Source: Solirubrobacter taibaiensis (GTDB lineage Bacteria; Actinomycetota; Thermoleophilia; Solirubrobacterales; Solirubrobacteraceae). Taken from it: DNA of 64,000 nt. The position numbers and the translations under genes are program-made. Positions 16,642 through 26,084 of the stretch are shown in pieces (within the stretch, counting starts at the first letter, position 1; each line of letters begins with the position of its first letter). The notes below the pieces were generated by a model. The model was not told the DNA's origin and did no database searches. It saw only the letters and a program-made list of their open reading frames with translations. The DNA lies in the NCBI GenBank assembly GCA_027587225.1, contig JAPDDQ010000014.1:62001-126000 (forward strand), read 5' to 3'.

Positions 16642-18139
16642 GCTTGCGGTAAGGACGCTCCAATTTCTTGCCTTCCGCGAGCTGGAGCGCCTTGATGATG
16701 GTCGGGCGCGTCTCGCGCGGATCGATCACGTCGTCGATCATCCCGTTGCCGGCGGCGACGTAGACGTCGATCAGCCCACGGTAGGTCTCGATCATCTCGG
16801 CCTTGTTCGGCGCCTCGCGGAACAGGATCTCCGCCGCGCCCTCGGCGCCCATCACCGAGATCTCGGCGGACGGCCACGCGACGATCAGATCGGGCTCGAA
16901 CGCGCGCCCGTTCATCACGTAGTAGCCCGCGCCGTACGCCTTGCGCAGGACCACCGTGACCTTGGGCACGGTGGCGGAGGACACGGCGTGCAGCATCTTC
17001 GCCCCGTGCCGGATGATGCCCGCCTGCTCGACCTTCGTGCCGACCATGAACCCCGGCACGTCGACGAGGAACACGAGCGGGATCCCGAAGGCGTCGCACA
17101 GGTTCACGAACCGTGCGGCCTTGTCGGCCGAGTCGTTGTCGAGGATGCCGCCGAGGTGGCGCGGCTGCGAGGCGACGATCCCCACCGGCCGCCCGCCCAT
17201 CCGCGCGAGGCAGGTGATGACCGTCCGTGCCCACTTGGGCTTGAGGTCCAGCCAGGAGCCGTGGTCGACGATCAGCTTGATCACGTCGTACATGTCGTAC
17301 GGCTTGCGGTTGGACTCCGGCAGCACGTCGAGCAGTGCTTCCTCGGCGCGATCCACCGGGTCGGTGACGTCCAGCCGCGGCGGCGCCTGCTCGCAGTGGG
17401 CCGGGAAGTACGACAGGTACTCCTTGATGCGGGCGATGCACTCGGCGTCGTCGGCCACCTCGAGGTCACCCACGCCGGACTTGCGGCAGTGCACGCGCGC
17501 GCCGCCGAGCTCCTCGGGCGTGACCTCCTCGCCGATCGCGGCGCGCACGAGGTGCGGGCCGGCCAGCGCCATCGAGCCCTGCCCGGACACCATCGGCACG
17601 AAGTCGGCCAGGCCGGGGATGTACGCCGTGCCCGCCGCACACGGTCCCATCACCGCGGCCACCTGCGGGATCACGCCGCTCATCACCGACTGCTCACGGA
17701 ACAGGTGGCCCGTCTGCGCGAACAGCGCCCCCACCGCCTCCTGGACGCGCGCGCCGGCGGAGTCCAGCAGCCACACGAGCGGGATCCGCTTCGTGAGCGC
17801 CAGCTCGCGGATGCGCGTGACCTTGATCTCGCCGGTCATGCCCATCGACCCGGCCATGACCGTGAAGTCGTACGCGACGATCGCCACCGGCCGCCCGTCG
17901 ACGTTCCCCCAGCCGGTGATGACGCCGTCCGCGGGCGCCGCTCTGTCGTCCATCGCGCGCTGCGAGAAGTGCGGGCGCGCGTGCACGCCCAGCTCCGTGA
18001 AGTCGTCGGTGAGCAGCGCGATCCGCTCGCGCGCGGTCAGCTTGCCCGCCGCGTGCTGGCGGGCGATCTTCTCCTCGCCGCCGCCCAGACGAGCGGCGGC
18101 CCGGCGTTCCTCGAGTTCAGCGGCCAGCGGTCGCAACAT
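16622..18139 (-). CDS. acyl-CoA carboxylase carboxyltransferase (beta) subunit
   Basis: A 505-residue carboxyltransferase. It has the crotonase-like N- and C-domains of the AccD/PccB family: GKLTARERIALL, GSMGMTGEIKVTRI, LDSAGARVQE, then GFMVGTKVEQAGIIRHGAKML and SAEISVMGAEGAAEILF. It transfers the carboxyl group from carboxybiotin to an acyl-CoA such as propionyl- or methylcrotonyl-CoA. No biotin carboxylase gene is in the window; a biotinyl carrier lies at 28439-28651 but is far away. Near neighbours (enoyl-CoA hydratase, BKACE, acyl-CoA dehydrogenase) suggest acyl-CoA metabolism. Confidence 0.93.
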   Translation of the reverse strand: MLRPLAAELEERRAAARLGGGEEKIARQHAAGKLTARERIALLTDDFTELGVHARPHFSQRAMDDRAAPADGVITGWGNVDGRPVAIVAYDFTVMAGSMGMTGEIKVTRIRELALTKRIPLVWLLDSAGARVQEAVGALFAQTGHLFREQSVMSGVIPQVAAVMGPCAAGTAYIPGLADFVPMVSGQGSMALAGPHLVRAAIGEEVTPEELGGARVHCRKSGVGDLEVADDAECIARIKEYLSYFPAHCEQAPPRLDVTDPVDRAEEALLDVLPESNRKPYDMYDVIKLIVDHGSWLDLKPKWARTVITCLARMGGRPVGIVASQPRHLGGILDNDSADKAARFVNLCDAFGIPLVFLVDVPGFMVGTKVEQAGIIRHGAKMLHAVSSATVPKVTVVLRKAYGAGYYVMNGRAFEPDLIVAWPSAEISVMGAEGAAEILFREAPNKAEMIETYRGLIDVYVAAGNGMIDDVIDPRETRPTIIKALQLAEGKKLERPYRKHGVVPV

Positions 18140-19070
18140 GCGAGTAGCCTGCCAGCCGGCTGTCCGCGAGGCGCAATACGGACGCCACGCTCCCGCCTTC
18201 GCGCGGCAGGTCCACGGTCACGGCGCGACAGCGCACGCCGCTCGTGCGGTCGGCGGTGGCGACCCGCGCCAACTCGACGATGTCCTGCGATCCCGCGTCC
18301 AGCAGCGCGCACAGCTGCACGCCGCCGAGCCGGTAGACGTGCCCGTGACCGACGAGGAGGCTCTCCAGCCGCCCGCCCAGCTTGGCCAGGAGCGCGTCGC
18401 CCGCGGGGTGGCCGTGCTGGTCGTTGTAGCCGCGCATGCCGTGCAGGTCGAAGAGCGCGAAGGTGGCGGCGCGGCCGTCGGCGAGCAGCTGCCCGAGGTC
18501 GTCGAGCAACGCGCGGCGGTTGCCGAGGTGCGTGAGCGTGTCGTGCGTGGCCGCGAAGTGCAACTCCGCCGCCGCCGCGGCCACGGCGCGGTTGGCCCGC
18601 CGCAGCTCCACCTCGGCCATCGCCGCACCGGCGAGGTCCTCCAGCACGCCCTGGTCGCGGCCGGTCCACTGGCGGGGCTCGTGGTCGATCGCACACAGCG
18701 CGCCGAGCCGCTCGCCGTCGGAGGTCGTGAGCGGCATGCCGAGGTAGGAGACGATCCCGAAGTCCTCGATGGCCGGGTTGTCGCGGACCTTCGGGTGCAC
18801 GCGCGCGTCGACGACTTCCAGCGGCGCCCCGGACTCCACGACGTGCTTGCAGAACGAGTGCGAGAGCGGCGTCGAGCGCACGTTCCCGACGCCGACCGAG
18901 CTCTTGAACACCTGGCGGTCGTCGGTGACCAACGTGAACAACGCGACGGGGACGTGCAGCACCTCGGCCACGAGCCGCGTGACGCGGTCGAACGCGGCTT
19001 CGGAGGAGCCCTCCAGCAGGCCGGTCTCGGCCAGCGCCGCGAGTCGCCGCGGGTCACCGACGCCGGTCAC
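18117..19070 (-). CDS. GAF protein with degenerate GGDEF domain
   Basis: A 317-residue protein. Residues about 5-150 are a GAF domain (LHVPVALFTLVTDDRQVFKS, SFCKHVVESGAPLEV, SYLGMPLTTSDGERLGALC). Residues about 170-317 have the GGDEF fold (THDTLTHLGNRRALLDDL, YNDQHGHPAGDALLAKLG), but the signature reads GGVQL (in YRLGGVQLCALL) instead of GGDEF, so cyclase activity is unlikely. Such domains can act as GTP or c-di-GMP sensors. GTG start overlaps the arginase-like stop; the 3' end overlaps the carboxyltransferase gene. Confidence 0.87.
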   Translation of the reverse strand: MTGVGDPRRLAALAETGLLEGSSEAAFDRVTRLVAEVLHVPVALFTLVTDDRQVFKSSVGVGNVRSTPLSHSFCKHVVESGAPLEVVDARVHPKVRDNPAIEDFGIVSYLGMPLTTSDGERLGALCAIDHEPRQWTGRDQGVLEDLAGAAMAEVELRRANRAVAAAAAELHFAATHDTLTHLGNRRALLDDLGQLLADGRAATFALFDLHGMRGYNDQHGHPAGDALLAKLGGRLESLLVGHGHVYRLGGVQLCALLDAGSQDIVELARVATADRTSGVRCRAVTVDLPREGGSVASVLRLADSRLAGYSHVATAGR

Positions 19071-19837
19071 GGGAGGACCGCCCGGACGATCGATTCCACG
19101 AGCTCCACGTTGCCCTCCGGGTACTCGAACGCGGTCACCTCGAGCCCGACCACATCGCACTCGATGGCGACCTCGGTGAGCAGCGCGCGCAGGCCGGTGT
19201 CGCTCAGCCCGCCCGGCACCGCGAACTGCGACGGCAGGATGGTCGGGTCGAGCACGTCGAGGTCCAGGTGCACGTAGACCTTGTGGCCGCCGAAGCGCTC
19301 CACGACTTCGGACGGGCGCACGTTCTTGACGCCGGTCCTGTCCACCAGCACGCGCTCGCCGGCGTCGAGGTCGCGCACGCCGCACATGAGCACCCGCGCG
19401 GGGTCGATCGATGCTTCGAAGCCGGAATCCCACACGCCGCAGGACGCGGCCAGGCACATGCCGCCGAGGAACCCTGACGGCGTCGTGTCGGGCGTGTTGT
19501 AGTCGCCGTGGGCGTCCAGCCACAGCACACGGACGTCGGGCTCGTGGCGGGCGACCGCCTGGAACGTCGTCATGCAGATCGTGCAGTCCGAGCTCGTGAG
19601 AATCGGGAACGCGCCGGCCGTCAGCATGTCCTCGACCTGACCTCCGGCTTCGAGGATGCAGCCGTGCGAGTCGCGCAGGTCGTCGTCCCAGTTCGCGATC
19701 CGCGCGTCGCCGAACGTGCCCACCAGGCGCGCCTCGGGGTCCAACGCGAGCGCGAGCGCCTCCGCGCCGCGCGATGCGCCCGGCGTGCGGTCGGAGGTGC
19801 GACAGCGCAGTGCCGTGACGCTCAGTGACCGGTCCAC
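19067..19837 (-). CDS. arginase/agmatinase-fold hydrolase
   Basis: A 256-residue ureohydrolase-fold protein. The metal loops are DAHGDYN (108-114) and the later HLDLDVLDP, both with the Asp/His ligands. The first canonical motif, GGDH in arginases, reads SSDC (82-85), so one Mn ligand is altered; GGDC-like variants occur in uncharacterised members. The substrate is therefore uncertain (arginine, agmatine, formiminoglutamate or other). The GTG start overlaps the enoyl-CoA hydratase stop by 16 bases. Confidence 0.85.
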   Translation of the reverse strand: MDRSLSVTALRCRTSDRTPGASRGAEALALALDPEARLVGTFGDARIANWDDDLRDSHGCILEAGGQVEDMLTAGAFPILTSSDCTICMTTFQAVARHEPDVRVLWLDAHGDYNTPDTTPSGFLGGMCLAASCGVWDSGFEASIDPARVLMCGVRDLDAGERVLVDRTGVKNVRPSEVVERFGGHKVYVHLDLDVLDPTILPSQFAVPGGLSDTGLRALLTEVAIECDVVGLEVTAFEYPEGNVELVESIVRAVLP

Positions 19838-20604
19838 GCAGGCTCCCGCTTCTCCATGAAGGCGGTGACGCCCTCTTTGATGTCGTCGGTCGAGAACGCG
19901 AGGCTGAGCTGTGCGTGCAGGTACTCGAGTGCGTCGTCGAAGGCCATGTCCTGCTGGCGGTACATCGCCTCCTTGCCCATGCGCATCAGCAGCGGCGACT
20001 TGGCGGCGAGCTTGCCCGCCCAGTCGGCGACCGCGGCCTCGAACTCGGCGTCCGGCACGACCCGGTTGACGATCCCGATCCGCTCCGCCTCGGCGGCGCT
20101 GACCTGCTCGCCCAACAGCAACAGCTCGTTCGTCTTCTTGCGCCCGAGGTTGCGGTAGATGAGCGCCATGATCATGAAAGGAAAGACGCCGACATTGATC
20201 TCCGGCGTCCCGAACCGGGCGGATTCCTTGGCCACGATCAGGTCGCACGCGAGCGCCAGGCCGAGCGCGCCCGCGAGCACGTGACCGTTGGCGGCGCACA
20301 GCGACGGCTTGCCGAGGCTGCCGATGGCCTGGAACAGCTGCACGAACTTGCCGCTCGCGAAGTGCTTGCGCACGAGCGGATGCTCGGACGTGAAGCCCTT
20401 GAGATCACCGCCCGCCGAGAAGACCTTCTCGTGCGTGGAGGTGAGCACGACCACGCGCACGTCGTCGTCCGCGCGAGCCTGCGCGAACGCGGCCAGCAGG
20501 TCGTCGAGCAGCTCGTCTGAGAGCGCGTTGCGCACCTCCGGCCGGTCCATGGCGATGGTCGCGACGTGATCCTGGACGTCGTATCGCAAATTGGTGAGAC
20601 CCAT
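19822..20604 (-). CDS. enoyl-CoA hydratase/isomerase family protein
   Basis: A 260-residue crotonase. Oxyanion-hole segments are seen in KVFSAGGDLKGF and in NGHVLAGALGLALACDLIVA. The general hydratase Glu pair is only partly kept (TPEINVGVFPFM has one Glu), so it may be an isomerase or another crotonase reaction. Likely beta-oxidation or branched-chain acyl-CoA breakdown, since an acyl-CoA dehydrogenase is divergent only about 40 bases away and probably shares the control region. Confidence 0.92.
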   Translation of the reverse strand: MGLTNLRYDVQDHVATIAMDRPEVRNALSDELLDDLLAAFAQARADDDVRVVVLTSTHEKVFSAGGDLKGFTSEHPLVRKHFASGKFVQLFQAIGSLGKPSLCAANGHVLAGALGLALACDLIVAKESARFGTPEINVGVFPFMIMALIYRNLGRKKTNELLLLGEQVSAAEAERIGIVNRVVPDAEFEAAVADWAGKLAAKSPLLMRMGKEAMYRQQDMAFDDALEYLHAQLSLAFSTDDIKEGVTAFMEKREPAWTGH

Positions 20605-20643
20605 CTGCTGCCGAGCCTATCCGCAGCGAGTACGGTCTCGCTC

Positions 20644-21828
20644 ATGGCCGCGACGAATGTCCAGAAGCCCGACCACGCCGCGCCCCGGCGGCACTTCATC
20701 TTCACCGAGGAGCACGAGGCGCTCCGGGAGTCGATTCACAGCTTCGTGATGAAGGAGCTGGCGCCGCACGCGGAGGAGTGGGAGGAGACGACCTTCCCCG
20801 ATTCGGTGTTCCCCCGGATGGGGGAGCTCGGTTTCCTCGGGCTGTCGATGCCGGAGCAGTACGGCGGCCAGGGCGGCGACTACTTCTGCAACCTCGTGCT
20901 CGCGGAGGAGCTGTCCTTCGCCGGCAGTGGCGGCCTGTGCATGGGGCTCGCCGTGCACACCGACATGGCCACGCCGCCGATCCTGCAGTTCGGCACCGAG
21001 GCGCAGAAGCAGGAGTACCTCGTGCCCGCGATCGCCGGCCAGAAGATCGCCTGCCTCGGCATCACCGAGCCCGACGCCGGCTCGGACGTGAAGGCCATCC
21101 GCACGCGGGCCGTGCGCGACGGCGACGAGTGGGTCATCAACGGCTCCAAGACCTACATCACGAACGGCCACCGCGCGGACTTCATCGTGCTCGTGACCAA
21201 GACCGACCCGGACGCGGGCTACGACGGCTTCACGCTCTTCATCGTCGACATGAACGCCGAGGGCGTCATCCGCGAGAAGAAGCTCGAGAAGCTCGGGATG
21301 CACGCGAGCGACACCGCGCTGCTGGCCTTCAACGACGTGCGCGTGCCCGACACGGCAGTGTTGGGCCAGCTCGGCAAGGGCTTCTACCACATCATGTGGG
21401 AGCTCCAGGGCGAGCGCCTGATCGGCGCCGCGGGCTGCGTCGCCGGCGCCCAGCGCGCCTTCGACCGCACGCTCACCTACGCGATGGAGCGCAAGGCCTT
21501 CGGCCGCGAGATCGGCCACTTCCAGGTCATCCGCCACAAGTTCGCGGCCATGGCGACCAAGATCGAGCGCTCCCGCCAGCTCGTCTACTCCACCGCCTGG
21601 CGCTTCGCCAACGGCGAGTACCCCGTGCGCGAGATCTCGATGGCCAAGCTGGACGCGAGCCAGATGTGCTGCGAGGTCGCCGACGAGTGCCTGCAGATCT
21701 TCGGCGGCGCGGGCTACATGCGCGAGTACAAGATCGAGCAGGCCTGGCGCGACCTGCGCCTGAACCGGATCGGCGCCGGAACCGACGAGATCATGCTCGA
21801 CGTGATTGGACGTTCGTACGGTTTGTAG
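20644..21828 (+). CDS. acyl-CoA dehydrogenase
   Basis: A 394-residue FAD acyl-CoA dehydrogenase with the standard signatures: CLGITEPDAGSDVKAIRTRA (flavin/substrate loop), AFGREIGHFQVIRHKFA, QIFGGAGYMREY and the C-terminal RIGAGTDEIM. It catalyses the first step of acyl-CoA beta-oxidation or branched-chain catabolism. ATG at 20644 is preferred over upstream codons, which overlap the divergent hydratase gene. Confidence 0.96.
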   Translation: MAATNVQKPDHAAPRRHFIFTEEHEALRESIHSFVMKELAPHAEEWEETTFPDSVFPRMGELGFLGLSMPEQYGGQGGDYFCNLVLAEELSFAGSGGLCMGLAVHTDMATPPILQFGTEAQKQEYLVPAIAGQKIACLGITEPDAGSDVKAIRTRAVRDGDEWVINGSKTYITNGHRADFIVLVTKTDPDAGYDGFTLFIVDMNAEGVIREKKLEKLGMHASDTALLAFNDVRVPDTAVLGQLGKGFYHIMWELQGERLIGAAGCVAGAQRAFDRTLTYAMERKAFGREIGHFQVIRHKFAAMATKIERSRQLVYSTAWRFANGEYPVREISMAKLDASQMCCEVADECLQIFGGAGYMREYKIEQAWRDLRLNRIGAGTDEIMLDVIGRSYGL

Positions 21829-21856
21829 CGCGCTGCGCTTCAGGTAGTTTCGCGCA

Positions 21857-24772
21857 ATGCGGAGGGTCTACCTCGGCGCCATGGTCGGCGCCCTGGCCTC
21901 GCTCGGTTTCGCGCAGCCTGTATTGGCCGCGGACCCGGTCGAGCCACTGAACCAATACATCGTCACCGGCACGGATGCCGAGCTCAAGTCGCTCGGCGCG
22001 CTCGGTTATGACGTGGCAGAGGGCGCCGACGCGCCCGGCAGGACCGGCATCGTCGCCACGCCGGCGCAGGCGGACGCGCTCGAGGCCAAGGGCTTCGACC
22101 TCGCCGTGCTCGGCCAGGAGAACACCAAGACCTACGCGGCGGTCGCCGCGGGCATCCCGCTCGCCGACCCGACGTGGGGCTACGACGTGTTCCGCCCGTA
22201 CGCGCTCAAGCCCGCCCCGTGCCAGACGACGTGCTCCGGCGCGGTCGACGCCGCCGGCGCGCCGGTGAACCTGCGCACCTACTACGACACCCTCGCGGCC
22301 GCCAACCCGACGCTGGTCAAGCGCGTCGTCTACGGCCAGTCGCTCAACGGCCTGGACCTCGTCGCCTACCGCGTGACGGCCGGCGCCAACACGAGCGCCG
22401 AGGGCTCCAAGCCGGGCGTCATGTACCACGGCGCGCAGCACGCGCGCGAGTGGATCTCGGCCGAAGTCGTGCGCCGCGGCTACCAGTACTTCCTCGAGCA
22501 CGCGACCGACGAGGCGTCCGGCATCCCGGCGGTGCTGGCCTCGACCGAGACGTGGTTCATCCCCGTCCTGAACCCGGACGGCTACGACTACACGTTCCAG
22601 ACGCGTGGCTCGCGCCTGTGGCGCAAGAACCTGCGCGACACGAACAACAACGGCACGATCGCGGTCGGCGACGGCATCGACACCAACCGCAACTTCTCCG
22701 AGAAGTGGCGCTACGACAACGAGGGCGCGTCCGACTCGACGACGAGCGACACCTACCGCGGCCCGACGCCCGAGTCCGAGCCCGAGGTCAAGTCCTTCCA
22801 CGAGCTGATGGCCCGCATCAAGCCCAAGTGGTACGTCGATTACCACTCCTACGCGAACCTCGTGCTGTACCCGGTCGGCTGGCAGGTCGAGACCTACGGC
22901 GGCGACACGCCGCTGATGGAGGCCATGGCCGGCACCGATCAGATCCCGTCGGTCGCGGGCTATGACCCCGACGTCGGTGGCGAGCTCTACACCACCAACG
23001 GCGAGATCACCGACACGATGTACCTGCAGCACGGGATCCTCAGCTACACGATCGAGCTCGACGGCGGCTCCGGCGCGGCTGTCGGCGGCACCACGACCGC
23101 GGGCAACACCGTCGGCTCGAACCCGGGCGGCTTCGTCTTCCAGGACCGCGAGGCCGACGTGCAGGCCGTGTTCGCCAAGAACCTGCCGTTCATGCTCGAC
23201 CTGGTGAAGTCGGCGCCGACGCCCGACCAGCCGTCCTCGCACATCAACGCCAAGATCCCGGACTTCGTCCCGGCGTCGTTCGCGACGTCCTACGGCTCGC
23301 CGCAGACCGTCGAGGTCAACGTGCGCCGCGCGCTCGGGAACGTGCAGGTCAAGTGGCAGGTGCAGGGCTCCTCGACCGTCCAGACCGGCTCCACCACGGA
23401 GTTCAACGGCGGCGAGCGCTACGGCCAGTCCGGCGTCTACTACCACCGCATGCGCGGCTCGGTGACCGGCTTCACCGCCGGCCAGAAGGTCGACGTGTGG
23501 TTCGAGGCCGGCGGGAAGAGCTCCGAGAAGTTCACCTTCACCGCCTCGCCCCTCGGCCGCGGCAACCAGGTGCTGATCCTCAGCGCCGAGGACTACAGCG
23601 GGATGTCGCCCAACACGACGCCCGGCACGGGTCCGAACTTCCTCGCGACCTACACCGAGGCGCTCGCCGACGCCGGCATCCCCGCCGACGTCCACGACAT
23701 CGACGCCAACGGCCGCACGCTCGCGGACCTGCACGGCGTGCTCGGCCACTACAAGGCCGTCATCTGGTACACGGGCATCGACGATTTCGTGCGCGATCCC
23801 GGCCAGACGATCGGCATCTCGAAGCTGTTCGACGACCAGCTGATCGCGGTCCGCGACTACCTCAACGAGGGCGGCAAGGTCCTCGTCACCGGCCAGCGCG
23901 CGCTCGACGGCGCGTGGTCGCAGTACGCGTACAACCCACTCGGCCGGTTCCCGGACAAGCCGCAGTGCCGCTCGAACACGAACTCGGCCACCGGCCAGGG
24001 CCCGATCGGCCAGCTCGAGAACTGCGTGCAGACCTCGAACGACTTCCTGCAGTACTGGATGGGCGCGAACGCGCGCGCCACGCACTCGAGCAACGCGACG
24101 GCGATCAGCGCCGCGTCGGTGGTCGGCCAGGCGCCGTTCACGGGCACGTTCTCGCTCACGGGTCAGTCGTACCTGCCGCGGTTCACGCCGATCTCGTCGG
24201 CGCTGTCGCCGACCGCGTTCCCGCACTTCGCCTCGGCGAAGGCGACGCACACGGCGCTGATCGGCACGACCAACGGCAACGTCGGCGTGTCCACCGACGA
24301 CACGCTGTTGTGGGGCTTCGGGCTGGAGAACGTCGCTTCGCGGGACACGCGCAAGGCGCTCGTGTTCGAGGGCATGAAGTTCCTCGGCGTGAACCCCTAC
24401 AGGTCGGAGTCCAACGGGGTGTACGCCTGCGTGTGCGTGGCGACGCTGTCGCTGTCGCTCGGCGCTCCGGCGTCGTTCGGCGCCTTCACCCCGGCGGTGA
24501 CGCGCGAGTACACGGCGTCGACCTCGGCCAACGTCGTCTCCACCACGGGTGACGCGACGCTGTCGGTGTCCGATCCTGGGCATCTGACCAACGGCGCGTT
24601 CTCCCTGGCGGAGCCGCTGCGCGTCGCCTTCAGCAAGTCGGTCTGGGACGGCCCGGTGTCCAATGAGTCGGTGGACATCGCGTTCAAGCAGCTGGTCAAG
24701 AACACCGATCCGCTGCGCTCGGGCGCCTACGGCAAGACGCTGACCTTCACGCTCAGCACGACTCAGCCGTAA
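21857..24772 (+). CDS. secreted M14 zinc carboxypeptidase
   Basis: A 971-residue exported peptidase. A signal peptide (MRRVYLGAMVGALASLGFAQ...) ends near AxA at about 24. The M14 domain spans roughly 130-450: zinc ligands His195 and Glu198 in HAREW, the DTNRNF substrate motif, the third ligand in YHSYANLVLYP, and catalytic Glu in YTIELDGG. After it comes an Ig-like segment (about 460-560) and a C-terminal region resembling a ThuA/GATase-like fold plus a final beta domain. It likely trims peptides outside the cell. A strong hairpin follows the gene. Confidence 0.93.
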   Translation: MRRVYLGAMVGALASLGFAQPVLAADPVEPLNQYIVTGTDAELKSLGALGYDVAEGADAPGRTGIVATPAQADALEAKGFDLAVLGQENTKTYAAVAAGIPLADPTWGYDVFRPYALKPAPCQTTCSGAVDAAGAPVNLRTYYDTLAAANPTLVKRVVYGQSLNGLDLVAYRVTAGANTSAEGSKPGVMYHGAQHAREWISAEVVRRGYQYFLEHATDEASGIPAVLASTETWFIPVLNPDGYDYTFQTRGSRLWRKNLRDTNNNGTIAVGDGIDTNRNFSEKWRYDNEGASDSTTSDTYRGPTPESEPEVKSFHELMARIKPKWYVDYHSYANLVLYPVGWQVETYGGDTPLMEAMAGTDQIPSVAGYDPDVGGELYTTNGEITDTMYLQHGILSYTIELDGGSGAAVGGTTTAGNTVGSNPGGFVFQDREADVQAVFAKNLPFMLDLVKSAPTPDQPSSHINAKIPDFVPASFATSYGSPQTVEVNVRRALGNVQVKWQVQGSSTVQTGSTTEFNGGERYGQSGVYYHRMRGSVTGFTAGQKVDVWFEAGGKSSEKFTFTASPLGRGNQVLILSAEDYSGMSPNTTPGTGPNFLATYTEALADAGIPADVHDIDANGRTLADLHGVLGHYKAVIWYTGIDDFVRDPGQTIGISKLFDDQLIAVRDYLNEGGKVLVTGQRALDGAWSQYAYNPLGRFPDKPQCRSNTNSATGQGPIGQLENCVQTSNDFLQYWMGANARATHSSNATAISAASVVGQAPFTGTFSLTGQSYLPRFTPISSALSPTAFPHFASAKATHTALIGTTNGNVGVSTDDTLLWGFGLENVASRDTRKALVFEGMKFLGVNPYRSESNGVYACVCVATLSLSLGAPASFGAFTPAVTREYTASTSANVVSTTGDATLSVSDPGHLTNGAFSLAEPLRVAFSKSVWDGPVSNESVDIAFKQLVKNTDPLRSGAYGKTLTFTLSTTQP

Positions 24773-24780
24773 TCCGATAG

Positions 24781-24811
24781 TCGGGGGTCCGCGTATCTTG
24801 CGGACCCCCGA
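24781..24811 (+). terminator. intrinsic-type terminator hairpin after the carboxypeptidase gene
   Basis: TCGGGGGTCCGC (24781-24792) and GCGGACCCCCGA (24800-24811) form a perfect 12-bp stem with loop GTATCTT, starting 9 bases after the stop. The downstream side is TATCGTCCT rather than a pure T-run. It separates the peptidase from the SDR gene starting at 24826. Confidence 0.8.
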
Positions 24812-24825
24812 TATCGTCCTCGTCC

Positions 24826-25653
24826 ATGGGAGTCCTGGACGACAAAGTCGCGATCGTGACCGGCTCGGCACGCGGCATCGGCCGCGCGACCGCCGAGCTG
24901 CTCTCCGAGCACGGCGCCAAGCTGATCATCAACGACCTCGATGCCGATCTCGCCGAGCAGGCGGCGTCGGAGATCGCGGGTGAGACGGCGGTCTACGGCG
25001 GTGATCTGACCAAGGACGGCTCCCCTGAGGCGCTCGTCCAGACGGCGATCGACGCGTTCGGCAAGATCGACATCATCGTCAACAACGCGGGGTACACGAT
25101 CGACGCCCCGATCCACAAGATGTCCGACGACGCGTTCCAGCGCATGCTCGACATCCACACCGTGGTGCCCTTCCGCGTCATCCGCGCCGCCGCTCCGCAC
25201 CTGCGCGAGCCCGCGAAGGCCGAGAAGGAACAGGGCGTCGAGGTCTTCCGCAAGATCGTCAACGTGTCCTCGATCAGCGGCACGATGGGCAACGCGGGCC
25301 AGGCCAACTACGCGTCCGGCAAGGCCGCCGTGGTCGGCTTGACGAAGACGCTGGCTAAGGAGTGGGGCCAGTTCAAGATCAACGTCAACGCGGTCGCGTT
25401 CGGCTGGATCGAGACGCGGCTGACGGCGACCAAGGACGCCGACAACACGATGGAGATCGGCGGCCAGACGGTGCAGCTCGGCATCCCCGAGCAGATGCGC
25501 ACCATGGCCCCGATGCTGATTCCGATCGGCCGCCCGGGCACGCCGGAGGAGGCCGCCGGCGGCGTGTTCTTCCTCTGCTCGCCGTGGTCGAACTTCGTCC
25601 ACGGCCAGGTGCTCAACGTCACCGGTGGCCAGTTCACGGGGATGACGACATGA
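24826..25653 (+). CDS. short-chain dehydrogenase/reductase (FabG-like)
   Basis: A 275-residue classical SDR with the cofactor motif TGSARGIG near 13-20, NNAG in the fourth strand, and the Ser...Tyr...Lys triad (VSSISG and YASGK). The acidic NDLDAD after the second strand favours NAD. An insert (HLREPAKAEKEQGVEVFRK) before the catalytic Ser is longer than in FabG. It may oxidise 3-hydroxyacyl-CoA or a similar alcohol. The stop overlaps the start of the following cupin gene (ATGA), so the two are coupled. Confidence 0.93.
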   Translation: MGVLDDKVAIVTGSARGIGRATAELLSEHGAKLIINDLDADLAEQAASEIAGETAVYGGDLTKDGSPEALVQTAIDAFGKIDIIVNNAGYTIDAPIHKMSDDAFQRMLDIHTVVPFRVIRAAAPHLREPAKAEKEQGVEVFRKIVNVSSISGTMGNAGQANYASGKAAVVGLTKTLAKEWGQFKINVNAVAFGWIETRLTATKDADNTMEIGGQTVQLGIPEQMRTMAPMLIPIGRPGTPEEAAGGVFFLCSPWSNFVHGQVLNVTGGQFTGMTT

Positions 25654-26033
25654 AGCTGGTCAAGCCGTCCGGGGAAGAGCGCGACGTCCCGCGCGGGGTC
25701 GTCGGCGGCGCCGAGATCTCGCAGGCCACGACGGGCGCGCACAACCTCTACATGGGCATCTTCCGCGTGCCCGCCGGAGCCCGCGGCCGCCCGCACTACC
25801 ACGACAACTGCGAGAGCGCGCTCTACATGCTCTCCGGCTCGATCGAGATCCGCTTCGGCGACCAGCTCGAGGAGTCGCTGATCGTGGAGGCCGGCGACAT
25901 GCTGTATGTGCCGCCGCGCGAGACGCACACGGTCACGAACACGTCCGACAGCGAGCCGGCCGAGTACGTCGTGGCGCGCGACTCGCCGACCGAGGACTCC
26001 GTCGAAGTGCCCTGGGCGGATCGGCCCTCGTAA
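25650..26033 (+). CDS. cupin-domain protein
   Basis: A 127-residue single cupin. Motif 1 is RPHYHDNCESALYMLSGSIE and motif 2 is AGDMLYVPPRETHTVTN, giving two His, a Glu-like position and a final His for metal binding. Translation is coupled to the SDR gene, so it may act on or bind the same metabolite. The stop codon lies inside a candidate operator (26032-26051). Confidence 0.87.
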   Translation: MKLVKPSGEERDVPRGVVGGAEISQATTGAHNLYMGIFRVPAGARGRPHYHDNCESALYMLSGSIEIRFGDQLEESLIVEAGDMLYVPPRETHTVTNTSDSEPAEYVVARDSPTEDSVEVPWADRPS

Positions 26034-26051
26034 GTAAGCAGTAACTAACTT
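26032..26051. promoter_or_regulatory. candidate operator half-sites upstream of the MFS gene
   Basis: AAGTAAG (26032-26038) and CTAACTT (26045-26051) form an inverted pair around a 6-base centre. The arms match the arms of the stronger palindrome at 26085-26114, with centres about 58 bases apart. This looks like a second site for the same regulator. Confidence 0.5.
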
Positions 26052-26084
26052 GGCGCGCGGACGCTCGACGCGCCCTTGAAACGA

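Noticed and set aside
21791..24871. A 1,026-codon reverse frame opposite the carboxypeptidase gene
   Set aside because: It is a shadow: Arg/Asp/Val-rich, no motifs, exactly antisense to a secreted M14 peptidase with complete zinc ligands.
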